This document shows, piece by piece, positions 48,347 through 56,359 of a DNA stretch of 64,000 bases. The stretch is from the NCBI GenBank assembly GCA_036555515.1, contig DATBLC010000023.1, positions 1 to 64,000 on the forward strand, written 5' to 3'. Origin of the DNA: DATACQ01 sp036555515 (GTDB taxonomy: Bacteria; Desulfobacterota; Binatia; UBA9968). The notes beneath the pieces were generated by a model. The model was not told where the DNA came from. It saw only the letters and a program-made list of their open reading frames with translations, and made no database searches. Each line of letters starts with the position of its first letter. Within the stretch, counting starts at the first letter, position 1. The position numbers and the translations under genes were made by a program.

Positions 48347-50002
48347 GTGCTGCTCATGGAGTATACCACTGCCGATAGAGCGCTAAGGGCTGCAAAGCTA
48401 CTCGGCGCGCTAACCGCATTGATAGTGGCCGTCAATGGTTGCGCGACTCGGACCCCGCCGGAGCGAGGTCCGGAAGGGCTCCCCTCCAAGCGTGTCGTCG
48501 CGCTACCAACTGAGTCATCGAGTCCGGCCACTGCCCGGGCCGCCGCGTGGTTCGAGGCGCAGCGCCACCGCCTGCCTATGCTGCGCGCCTTCGTTCAACG
48601 TATGCCCAAGGGTGGCGAGCTTCACTCGCATCTGAGCGGCGCCGTTTATGCGGAGAGCTATCTCCAGTGGGCGGCCGAGGGAAATTTCTGCGTCGACCTC
48701 GCGGCACAGCGTTTGGTCCCGCCGCCTTGCAAAGAAAGCGACCAAATGCCTCTAGCGAAAACCCTGCTGCAAAAAAACGCAGCGCGGGACGCTCTCATTA
48801 ACAAACTTTCCACTCGCAACCTCGACTATGCCGGCCAGTCCGGCCACGATCAGTTTTTTGCCTCGTTCGGCGGGTTTGGCGCGGCGTCGAATCCTTATGA
48901 GCACGGCGTGGAGATGCTCACCGAAGTGGCCAATCGGGCGGCGTCACAGAATATTCAATATTTGGAGATCATGTTGAGTTTCGAGTGGCAGGCGGTGGGT
49001 GATCTGGCGGCAAGGATGCCCAAGATAAGCCCGCAAGAACATTCCGACTTCGGGCTTCAACGACAATGGTTGCTCGCCAATGGACTAGGCTCCATCGTCG
49101 CCAGGACTCGGAGTGACTTGAACGAACGGGTAAGCAAATACCGCAAGAGCTTGAGGTGCGATAACCCGCTCGAAGCGCAGCCGGCGTGCAACATTACGGT
49201 GCGTCTGATCGCGCAATCGACTCGAACCAATCCGCCGGAGAACGTCTTCGCCCAGCTCGTCTTTGCATTCGAGCTCGCCGGAGCCGAACCACGGGTGGTG
49301 GGCATAAATCTAGTGGCGCCTGAGGACCATCCGGTGGCGCTGCGGGATTACAATCTGCACATGAGGATGGTGGGCTACCTTGCCAGCCAACTTCCCAAAG
49401 TCAACATAGCGCTCCACGCCGGCGAGCTCACAATGGGGCTGGTTCGCCCCGAGGACCTGCGCTTTCATATACGTCAGGCAGTGGAAATTGCAAAAGCGCG
49501 TAGAATCGGCCACGGCGTAGACATCCTTTACGAAAACGAGCCCTTCGAGCTCATGGCGAAAATGAAACGGCTCGGCGTGGCGCTCGAAATTTGCCTGACC
49601 AGCAACGATGTTATCCTCAATGTTAAAGGCGCGGACCACCCGTTGCCAGTTTATCTCGAGGCCGGAGTGCCGGTCACTTTGGCCTCCGACGACGAAGGCG
49701 TAGCGCGAATCGATCTCAGCAATGAGTTTCTCCGCGCCGCGCGCGATTATGGTCTGACCTATCCGGATTTGAAAAGGCTGGCGCGCAATAGCCTGGAATA
49801 CAGTTTTCTCCCCGGCGAAAGCTTGTGGCAAAGCAATGCTCCTTACACCTTGGCCTCGGCCTGCGCCGCGGACGCTCCCGGCGGAACAGGGGCACCGGCG
49901 GAAAATTGTCGCAAGCTTCTCGAGCGCAGCGAGCGCGCGCGCGAGCAGTGGCGCCTCGAGGCGGCGTTCACCGAGTTCGAAAATCTCCCCTGGCTTCGGT
50001 AA
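48347..50002 (+). CDS. adenosine-deaminase-like lipoprotein (ADA/ADGF type)
   Basis: A 551-residue protein. The N-terminus has a hydrophobic segment ending AVNGC (lipobox), so it is likely a lipoprotein. The TIM-barrel deaminase motifs are present: HSHLSG (about 93-98), ALHAGEL, RIGHGVDI, and ASDDEG where ADA has SDDP. It resembles the secreted ADGF/CECR1 branch of adenosine deaminases. Two starts exist, GTG at 48347 and ATG at 48356. Cys residues in the first part (FCVDL, PPCKES) fit an extracytoplasmic protein. The substrate may be adenosine or another purine; unproven. Confidence 0.82.
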   Translation: MLLMEYTTADRALRAAKLLGALTALIVAVNGCATRTPPERGPEGLPSKRVVALPTESSSPATARAAAWFEAQRHRLPMLRAFVQRMPKGGELHSHLSGAVYAESYLQWAAEGNFCVDLAAQRLVPPPCKESDQMPLAKTLLQKNAARDALINKLSTRNLDYAGQSGHDQFFASFGGFGAASNPYEHGVEMLTEVANRAASQNIQYLEIMLSFEWQAVGDLAARMPKISPQEHSDFGLQRQWLLANGLGSIVARTRSDLNERVSKYRKSLRCDNPLEAQPACNITVRLIAQSTRTNPPENVFAQLVFAFELAGAEPRVVGINLVAPEDHPVALRDYNLHMRMVGYLASQLPKVNIALHAGELTMGLVRPEDLRFHIRQAVEIAKARRIGHGVDILYENEPFELMAKMKRLGVALEICLTSNDVILNVKGADHPLPVYLEAGVPVTLASDDEGVARIDLSNEFLRAARDYGLTYPDLKRLARNSLEYSFLPGESLWQSNAPYTLASACAADAPGGTGAPAENCRKLLERSERAREQWRLEAAFTEFENLPWLR

Positions 50003-50031
50003 GAGGCGGTATCGCGAGCGGCAACTGGGGA

Positions 50032-51291
50032 TTAACAACAGGGTAGAGGGTTCTCGATCAGATTGTAAACATGATCGAAGGTCACGTCGTTGATCCGCGC
50101 GAGAATTTTGAAGACTCGCGGCGGCTCCGCCGGCACGAAAACCATGATCGCGGTTTCCACCGGCGGACAGCCGGCTTTTACACAAGGCACTTCTTTGATG
50201 ACCATCGGCGCATCGGGAGGAAAGCTCAGAATCGTCGACACCCAGTAGCGAATCTGGTCCAGGGTAAACTTTGACACATCCTGTTTCCGCCCAAAGGGAT
50301 CGACGTCTTCGGCGGCGCCGCCCTCGCTGTCGCCGGTGATAATGCAGTTCATGAAACCTTGAGTGATTTTTTCCTTGTCGAGCTTGCGGCCGATGAAGAC
50401 GAGACGGTTTATTCGATCTTCAGCATCTGCCCAGGCGCGTCCCGGCCGCCCCTCGAAGAGCATGTGCACCCCCTGAAAGACGAATTGATCGGGGTCCTTG
50501 CGCAGGTTCAGAATCCCTTTCATGCGCATGATGCGGTCGCCGAACTCGGCGATCAGCTCGCGAAACCATTGGCTGATTTTGACGCCGTCGAGGGCGCCGG
50601 GGGTGGCGATGGCGACCGTTTCGATATCCTCCGTGTGTTTGTGATTATGGTCGTGCTGTTCGGCTTTGACCTCGAGATTGAGGCTGCGTAGATCTAGGAC
50701 CATGCCGATGTCTACGTCGGAATTTCTAGTCTGGCAGATGCGCGCGGCGCCGTTCAGATTGCGGATCTTATATTCTAGCTCTGGCAGATCTTCGGGGTTG
50801 ATCAGGTCGGTCTTGTTCAATAGCACCATGTCGGCGAAGGCGATTTGTTCCTTTGCCTCGGGTGAACCGCCGAGTTGTTGAAAAATATGTTTGGCGTCGA
50901 CGACGGTGACGACGCCGTTGAGCTGATATTCGCTTTTGATCCGCTCGTCGACGAAAAAGCTCTGCACCACCGGGGCAGGATCCGCGAGGCCGGTGGTTTC
51001 AATCATCAATGTGTCGAACTTCGATTTGTGGTCGAGCAGTTGAAAGAGGCTGCGCAAGAGGTCGCCCCGAACCGAGCAACAGATACAGCCATTGCTCATC
51101 TCCACGACTTCCTGCTCCGAGGAGATCAGCAAATGGTGGTCGATACCCACTTCGCCGAATTCATTGACGATGACGGCGACGCGGCGGCCATGTTCGGCAG
51201 TCAAAATGCGGTTTAGAAGCGTGGTCTTGCCGGCCCCAAGAAAACCGGTGAGCACAGTGACAGGCAGCCGTTGGTCGTTGTTGTCCGCCAT
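50032..51291 (-). CDS. CobW/COG0523 family GTPase (metallochaperone-like)
   Basis: A 419-residue G3E GTPase. P-loop TGFLGAGKTTLLNR (about 15-28), MSNGCICCSVRGDL with the family metal-binding CxCC, ETTGLADPAP (switch region) and LNKTDLI (the NKxD guanine motif). A His-rich stretch HDHNHKHTED occurs near 220. The C-terminal CobW_C domain ends in PLPCC. Such proteins deliver zinc or cobalt, and many are under Zur. A 20-base perfect palindrome overlaps its predicted promoter, which supports metal control. Confidence 0.9.
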   Translation of the reverse strand: MADNNDQRLPVTVLTGFLGAGKTTLLNRILTAEHGRRVAVIVNEFGEVGIDHHLLISSEQEVVEMSNGCICCSVRGDLLRSLFQLLDHKSKFDTLMIETTGLADPAPVVQSFFVDERIKSEYQLNGVVTVVDAKHIFQQLGGSPEAKEQIAFADMVLLNKTDLINPEDLPELEYKIRNLNGAARICQTRNSDVDIGMVLDLRSLNLEVKAEQHDHNHKHTEDIETVAIATPGALDGVKISQWFRELIAEFGDRIMRMKGILNLRKDPDQFVFQGVHMLFEGRPGRAWADAEDRINRLVFIGRKLDKEKITQGFMNCIITGDSEGGAAEDVDPFGRKQDVSKFTLDQIRYWVSTILSFPPDAPMVIKEVPCVKAGCPPVETAIMVFVPAEPPRVFKILARINDVTFDHVYNLIENPLPCC

Positions 51292-51322
51292 AAGCTTGAA
51301 ATTCCTCCGAAATTATCTTCTA

Positions 51323-51351
51323 AAATTAACAATGATGTTGATTCGAATCAA
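51323..51351 (-). promoter_or_regulatory. predicted promoter of the CobW gene
   Basis: On the minus strand TTGATT (51346-51351) and TAATTT (51323-51328) are 17 bases apart. The -35 lies within the palindrome at 51335-51354. Confidence 0.5.
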
Positions 51352-51354
51352 CAT
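51335..51354. promoter_or_regulatory. 20-bp perfect palindrome, candidate metal-regulator operator
   Basis: The sequence atgttgattcgaatcaacat is fully self-complementary. It lies between the divergent CobW and SDR genes and covers the -35 of the CobW promoter, so a bound dimer would block transcription. Fur-family regulators such as Zur bind AT-rich palindromes of this size at cobW-type genes, but the sequence is not a classical Zur box. Confidence 0.6.
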
Positions 51355-51408
51355 GGCGTCAAGCTGACAACGCTTTTAGCGGTAGCAGGAGAGAGGAGGA
51401 CTGCCTAA

Positions 51409-52158
51409 ATGAAATTGCCAGGAAAAGTGGCGTTCATCACTGGTTTCGGCTCCGGCCTGGGACGGGCGATCGCCGTGATGTTTGCCAAGGAAGGCGCGGC
51501 GGTGGCGGGCACTTCAACGACGGAATCCAAAGGCCGGGAAACCGTCGCTATGATTGAGGGGCTCGGCGGTAAAGCATTGTTCCGGTCCGGCGATGTTTCA
51601 AACTCGGCACAAATGAAAACCTTGATCGATGAAGTTGTCCGGCAATGGGGCGGCATCGATATCGTCGTCAACAGCGCCGGGGTGCGCACCAACGGCGCCA
51701 TCACCGACATCACCGAAGCAGACTGGGATCGCACCCTCGACGTCAATCTCAAGGGCGCTTTCATAGTCTCGCGCCTGGCTATTCCGGAGATGAGAAAGCG
51801 CGGCGGTGGCGTGATCCTCCATATCGCGGCGCGATCCGGAATGCTTGGCCAGTCGGGGCGGGCGGCCTATTGCGCGTCCAAGGGCGGCATGGTGCGGCTC
51901 ACCGAAGCGATGGCTATGGATCACGCCAGGGATAAGATTCGCGTGAACTGTATCTGCCCCGGTCCGACGCGCACACCGATGGTCGACACATCGACGGCGG
52001 AGAAGTTGGCTCGTTACCAAACCAGAGTGCCGATCGGCCGCATCGGCGAGCCGGAAGACGTTGCTTATGCGGCTCTCTACCTTGCCTCGGATGAGGCTTC
52101 GATGGTGACTGCGGCGATACTCCCCGTAGATGGTGGAATGCGGCTGACAGGACCATGA
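51409..52158 (+). CDS. SDR family NAD(P)-dependent oxidoreductase
   Basis: A 249-residue classical short-chain dehydrogenase. TGFGSGLGRAIAVMFA is the TGxxxGxG cofactor site; NSAGVRTNG corresponds to NNAG; the catalytic Ser lies in HIAARSG and YCASKGG gives Tyr and Lys. ICPGPTRTPM and YLASDEASMVTAAILPVDGG complete the family pattern. Substrate unknown. It diverges from the CobW gene; whether it shares the palindrome control is open. Confidence 0.92.
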   Translation: MKLPGKVAFITGFGSGLGRAIAVMFAKEGAAVAGTSTTESKGRETVAMIEGLGGKALFRSGDVSNSAQMKTLIDEVVRQWGGIDIVVNSAGVRTNGAITDITEADWDRTLDVNLKGAFIVSRLAIPEMRKRGGGVILHIAARSGMLGQSGRAAYCASKGGMVRLTEAMAMDHARDKIRVNCICPGPTRTPMVDTSTAEKLARYQTRVPIGRIGEPEDVAYAALYLASDEASMVTAAILPVDGGMRLTGP

Positions 52159-52168
52159 TCTTAACATC

Positions 52169-52249
52169 GTTCAAACAGTTCAAGCCATTCAATCTGTTAA
52201 AAGGGTTTCAATGGTTCCAGTCGTTCCAGACGTTCCAGTCGTTGGAAGG
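52169..52249. repeat. 9-nt GTTCAA array, family I, copy 5 (mostly one direction)
   Basis: Consecutive 9-base units gttcaaaca, gttcaagcc, attcaatct, gttaaaagg, gtttcaatg, gttccagtc, gttccagac, gttccagtc, gttggaagg. Here the array does not clearly flip; units drift from gttcaa to gttcca. It starts 10 bases after the SDR stop. Confidence 0.75.
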
Positions 52250-52282
52250 CGTAGAAGGGTAGGGGATTGAGGCTGGTGAGTG

Positions 52283-52370
52283 GAGAATTCAGAATTGAGA
52301 AGACAAGATACGGATTGAGAAAAACGGATCTCGTTTACGAGACGCGTAATTTGCAATCTGCAATCTGGGA
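52283..52370. repeat. inverted short-unit repeat, family III, copy 2
   Basis: Left units gaattcagaattgag, acggattgag and right units atttgcaatctgcaatctg with a middle hairpin ggatctcgtttacgagacg. Weak similarity to 13155-13300. It precedes the O-methyltransferase gene. Confidence 0.4.
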
Positions 52371-52394
52371 TCCCGACCGGAGCGAGGAGATGTC

Positions 52395-53030
52395 ATGATT
52401 GATTTAAGGCCATTGGGTGTCGAAGACTACGCTGAGCGCCATACCAAGCCGCTTTCTGATACCCACTCGAAGTTGTGGCTTGAGACTTTCACCAAGACCC
52501 GTAACCCGGGAATGATGGTCGGCCCGCTGGAGGGCGCTTTTCTCAAAATGTTGGTGCGCTTGACCGGGGCGCGGCGGATTTTGGAGATCGGCATGTTTAC
52601 CGGATACAGTACGTTGGCTTGGGCCGAGGCGTTGCCCAAGGGGGGGCATATAGTAACCTGTGATATCAATCCTGAGACCACCGAGATCGCGCGCAGTTAT
52701 TTCGCCCAGAGCGCCCATGCGGACAAGATCGAGGTCAAGCTCGGACCGGCGCTGTACTCGCTCAAGTTTATTGCCGGGCCATTCGACATCTGTTTTATCG
52801 ACGCCGACAAGGAGTCCTACGGTGATTACTATGACGCGTGCATGGAGCTGGTGCGTTCCAAAGGGCTGATCGTTTTGGACAATATGCTGAGGAGCGGCCG
52901 GGTGCTCGATCCCAAGGACCCGGGCACTCAGGCCGTCGACGAGCTCAACAAAAGAATTCGCCACGATCCGCGCGTCGAAAACGTGCTCTTGCCGCTGCGC
53001 GACGGCATGATGTTGGTGTACAAACTCTAG
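52395..53030 (+). CDS. class I SAM-dependent O-methyltransferase (CCoAOMT-like)
   Basis: A 211-residue methyltransferase. RILEIGMFTGYSTLAWAEAL is motif I, HIVTCDINPETTEIA motif II, FDICFIDADKESYGDYYD carries the metal-binding D-A-D, and LIVLDNMLRSGRV with LPLRDGMMLV closes the fold. This is the cation-dependent caffeoyl-CoA/catechol O-methyltransferase group, which acts on vicinal hydroxyls. Start ATG has gaggag upstream. Its stop overlaps the convergent pseudouridine synthase stop by 4 bases. Confidence 0.9.
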   Translation: MIDLRPLGVEDYAERHTKPLSDTHSKLWLETFTKTRNPGMMVGPLEGAFLKMLVRLTGARRILEIGMFTGYSTLAWAEALPKGGHIVTCDINPETTEIARSYFAQSAHADKIEVKLGPALYSLKFIAGPFDICFIDADKESYGDYYDACMELVRSKGLIVLDNMLRSGRVLDPKDPGTQAVDELNKRIRHDPRVENVLLPLRDGMMLVYKL

Positions 53031-53929
53031 CGCGAACGCTGCACACGCTCGTTGCCGAGCGCGTGCAGCGTTCGCTGCAAATCATCAGGCAGCGGCGCCG
53101 CCCAGGTGAAGCGCTTGCCTCTAAAAGTCAGCGCCAGGCGCGCGGCGTGAAGAAATTGGCGCTTGAGACCGACGCGCTTGCGAAACGACTTGTTGAAATT
53201 GAAGTCTCCATGGCGGCTGTCTAAGACGACCGGATAACCCAGTTTCGCGAAGTGCAGCCTGATTTGATGCATTCTGCCGGTTTCAATGGTTACGCGAACC
53301 AGAGTCGTATCGCCAAACCGTTTGTCAATTCGATAATGGGTTATCGCCCGCACGGGGTTTCCATCCCGCCCGGCCAAAGGGCAGTCGATGGTGCCGGTAT
53401 TTTGCGGCAACCGCCCGGCAACCAGGCAGAGATATTCCTTGTCAACCTTTCCCCCTTGAAAGTAGCTCTCCAGCTCTTGCGCCACGTGTAGATTCTTCGC
53501 GACAAGCAAAATGCCTGACGTGTCCTTGTCCAAGCGGTGGACCAGGCGCGGCTTGAACGGCGCGCCGCGGTAATGTGATTCGAGTAAACCCAGGAGCGTG
53601 CGATCCTTGGCGATGGATTTCGCTTCATGGACGGCGAGGCCGGCTGGCTTATTCAGCACCAGGACTTCGGCGTTTTCGAAGATAACATCGAAGGCCCGCG
53701 GTTCGGCTCGCGAACTCGCGCCGCGGCGGGTCTCCGGCTCGAAGGGGATGAAAAGCTCGACGCGGTCTCCCGGTTGAACCAGATCTTGCGCCTTGGCGCG
53801 CCTGCCGTTCAGGCGCACGCCGCTCTTGCGAAATAGCTTGCGCACGTAGCCGATGGGAAAATTTCTCGTCAGGAAATTCTCGATTTTCTTGTCTCTTTGA
53901 GTCTCTGGGACGATGATCTCCTGCACCAC
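53027..53929 (-). CDS. RluA family pseudouridine synthase
   Basis: A 300-residue enzyme. An S4 RNA-binding domain covers about 12-65 (KIENFLTRNFPIGYVRKLFR, VRLNGRRA). The catalytic domain has VLNKPAGLAVHEA, PRLVHRLDKDTSGILLVAK with the catalytic Asp, and ETGRMHQIRLHFAKLGYPVV. It modifies uridines of 23S rRNA, of RluC/RluD type. Without phylogeny the target position cannot be stated. Confidence 0.93.
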   Translation of the reverse strand: MVQEIIVPETQRDKKIENFLTRNFPIGYVRKLFRKSGVRLNGRRAKAQDLVQPGDRVELFIPFEPETRRGASSRAEPRAFDVIFENAEVLVLNKPAGLAVHEAKSIAKDRTLLGLLESHYRGAPFKPRLVHRLDKDTSGILLVAKNLHVAQELESYFQGGKVDKEYLCLVAGRLPQNTGTIDCPLAGRDGNPVRAITHYRIDKRFGDTTLVRVTIETGRMHQIRLHFAKLGYPVVLDSRHGDFNFNKSFRKRVGLKRQFLHAARLALTFRGKRFTWAAPLPDDLQRTLHALGNERVQRSR

Positions 53930-54071
53930 GCTTGATAGTTACAGCCAGAGCCCCGATTGGGTCAAGTCAACGGATATCAATATTTGCAATTCCATAGCGA
54001 TTAAGATAGCTTACAATGACAGCGATGGTGTGTGCCGAGTGTCGGCGCGCGCACTCAGGCGAGGTAGTCAT

Positions 54072-55148
54072 TTGAACCGTATTGAGTCGGTCGATGCTCT
54101 TAGAAAAAAGATCGATCAAGTCGATGAAAAAATAGTAAGGCTGCTGAACGACAGGGCTCTTCTGGCGCAAAGAATTGGCCACCACAAAGGTTTAACCAAC
54201 CAACAAATCTATGTCCCCAGCCGTGAGCAGGAAGTTCTCCAGCGAGTTTCCGAACTAGGCCGCGGTCCATTACCGGCATCAGCCGTTCAATCCGTTTATC
54301 GCGAAGTCATTGCGGCTTGCCGTAATCTCGAAGCACCGTTAAGGGTCGCGTTCTTCGGGGCGGAGGCAAGCTATTCTCACCTTGCCGCACGACAAAGATT
54401 CGGCTCTACAGCGAACCTGTTGCCCACTGCCAGTATCGCGGAAGTCTTTCAAGAGGTCACGCAGGGGCGGGTTTCTTTTGGCGTCGTGCCCATTGAGAAC
54501 TCAACCGAGGGAGTGGTGGCCTATACGCTGGATTTGCTGGTGGATTCGAGATTGCAAATTTGCGCCGAAAGTTTTCTGAATATCCATCACAATCTGCTGT
54601 CGCGCGGTGGCCGAGCTGATGAAATTAAAAAAATCGTCTCCCATCCACAGGCGTTGGCGCAATGCCGCGGTTGGCTCAGCCGCCATTTCCCTAAAATAGA
54701 GGTGGAAGAGGTGCCGAGCACATCCCATGCTGCGTCGGCGGCGGCGCAAAACAGTTCGATCGGGGCGGTTTCCAGTAGCTTGGCGGCGGAGATTTACAAT
54801 CTAAAAATCGTCGCGACCAACATCGAAGACCAGAGCCATAATATCACGCGGTTTTTCGTGATCGGCGACCAAGAAGCAAAGCCGTCCCGGCATGATAAGA
54901 CTTCGCTGGCCTTTTCCGTGAAAGACGAACCGGGGATTTTGCACCGCATGTTGCGTCCCTTTGCCAGCCGCCGCATCAATTTGAGCAAGATCGAGTCGCG
55001 GCCGATCAAGAACAAGCCCTGGGAGTACATGTTTTTTCTCGACCTGAAGGGACATCGGGATGAATCTCGGGTGAAAAGTGCGATTGGCCAACTGGAGCGG
55101 CACTGTGTATTTTTCAAAATACTGGGATCTTATCCGAGTGGAGCATGA
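54072..55148 (+). CDS. pheA: bifunctional chorismate mutase / prephenate dehydratase (P-protein)
   Basis: A 358-residue protein with three parts: AroQ chorismate mutase (about 1-90: LRKKIDQVDEKIVRLLNDRALLAQRIG, written whole in the protein), prephenate dehydratase (about 95-270: GAEASYSHLAARQRF, VPIENSTEGVVAYTLDLL, then NITRFFVIG) and a C-terminal ACT domain (LAFSVKDEPGILHRML, ESRPIKNKPWEYMFF) for Phe feedback. The TTG at 54072 is preferred: gaggt stands 7 bases upstream and the mutase domain begins at once. ATGA overlap with hisC. Starts the aromatic amino acid run. Confidence 0.94.
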   Translation: MNRIESVDALRKKIDQVDEKIVRLLNDRALLAQRIGHHKGLTNQQIYVPSREQEVLQRVSELGRGPLPASAVQSVYREVIAACRNLEAPLRVAFFGAEASYSHLAARQRFGSTANLLPTASIAEVFQEVTQGRVSFGVVPIENSTEGVVAYTLDLLVDSRLQICAESFLNIHHNLLSRGGRADEIKKIVSHPQALAQCRGWLSRHFPKIEVEEVPSTSHAASAAAQNSSIGAVSSSLAAEIYNLKIVATNIEDQSHNITRFFVIGDQEAKPSRHDKTSLAFSVKDEPGILHRMLRPFASRRINLSKIESRPIKNKPWEYMFFLDLKGHRDESRVKSAIGQLERHCVFFKILGSYPSGA

Positions 55149-56242
55149 AACCGATCGACCACGTACCTGAATATATCCGCACGCTCATTCCCTACGCGCC
55201 GGGCAAGCCAATCGAAGAAGTGGAGCGGGAATACGGCATCGCGAATTCGGTCAAGCTGGCCTCCAATGAAAATCCTCTCGGACCGGCGCCGAAGGCGCTC
55301 GAAGCGATCCGCGCCAAGCTCGAACAGCTGCATCTATACCCGGATGGCGACTGTTTCTACTTAAAGCAGGGTGTGGCAAAAAAACTCGGCGTGGCACCGG
55401 ACGAGATTATCTTCGGCAACGGCTCTAACGAAATCATCGAGTTGGCGGCGCGGACGTTTATGCGCGTGGGCGATGAAGCGGTGATGGCCCGCCAGGCTTT
55501 TATCGTCTATAAGCTCATCGTTCAAGCGGTGGGCGGGGTGGCTAGAGAAATTCCACTAAGGGAATTTACCCATGACTTGGATGCCATCGCGAACGCGGTG
55601 TCGTCCAAGACCAGAATGGTTTTCCTCGCCAACCCCAACAATCCGACCGGCACCATATATCGCCGCGCCGCGTGGGAACGATTGCTGGAGCGGCTGCCAG
55701 AAGAAGTATTAATCATCGCCGACGAGGCCTATTTTGAATATGTCAGAGATCCAGAATATCCCAACTCGCTCAGCTACCATGACAGGGGCAAGACGATTCT
55801 CACGCTCAGGACGTTTTCCAAGCTCTACGGCTTGGCCGCATTGCGCATCGGCTATGGGGTGGCGCCGAAAGAAGTCGTTGCCTTGATGCAGCGCGTGCGC
55901 CAGCCGTTTAACGTCAACGCCGTGGCCCAGTGGGCGGCGCTCGCGGCGCTGGATGACGAAGTGCATGTGCGAAGAAGTCTAGAAACCAATCGCCATGGCA
56001 TGGAGTTTCTTAACGCGGAGTTCGACAAGCTTGGTGTGCCCTATGTGCGGAGCCAAGGCAATTTTATTCTCGTGCGCGTCGGTAACGGCAACGAAGTGTT
56101 CCAGCGTTTGCTCACCCAGGGCGTAATCGTACGGCCGGTGGACGCTTATGAGTTTCCTGAATACATACGAGTTACCGTCGGGACGATGGATGAGAACCGC
56201 CGCTTCATCGAAGCATTGGGCCGGATTATAAAGACGGCATGA
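55145..56242 (+). CDS. hisC: histidinol-phosphate / aromatic aminotransferase
   Basis: A 365-residue fold-type I PLP enzyme. It begins PEYIRTLIPYAPGKPIEEVERE, then KLASNENPLGP, NGSNEIIELAART, LANPNNPTGTIY, ADEAYFEYV and the PLP Lys in TFSKLYGLAALRIGYG. All are HisC signatures. The place between pheA and tyrA strongly suggests that it also, or mainly, transaminates phenylpyruvate, hydroxyphenylpyruvate or prephenate. No other his gene is close. A family II repeat follows. Confidence 0.93.
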   Translation: MKPIDHVPEYIRTLIPYAPGKPIEEVEREYGIANSVKLASNENPLGPAPKALEAIRAKLEQLHLYPDGDCFYLKQGVAKKLGVAPDEIIFGNGSNEIIELAARTFMRVGDEAVMARQAFIVYKLIVQAVGGVAREIPLREFTHDLDAIANAVSSKTRMVFLANPNNPTGTIYRRAAWERLLERLPEEVLIIADEAYFEYVRDPEYPNSLSYHDRGKTILTLRTFSKLYGLAALRIGYGVAPKEVVALMQRVRQPFNVNAVAQWAALAALDDEVHVRRSLETNRHGMEFLNAEFDKLGVPYVRSQGNFILVRVGNGNEVFQRLLTQGVIVRPVDAYEFPEYIRVTVGTMDENRRFIEALGRIIKTA

Positions 56243-56251
56243 GGACATACG

Positions 56252-56330
56252 GTTCAAAGTTTAACGTTCAACGTTTAATTCGGAATCCGAAGTTCGACAA
56301 CCATGAACATTGAACCTTTGAACCTTGAAC
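56252..56330. repeat. GTTCAA-type repeat, family II, between hisC and tyrA
   Basis: Left units of 7 bases: gttcaaa, gtttaac, gttcaac, gtttaat; centre tcggaatccga (palindromic); right units atgaac, attgaac, ctttgaac, cttgaac. It ends 14 bases before the tyrA ribosome binding site. The clearest family II copy. Confidence 0.75.
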
Positions 56331-56359
56331 GGAAGTTACTTTACCGAGGAGTTTTTAAA

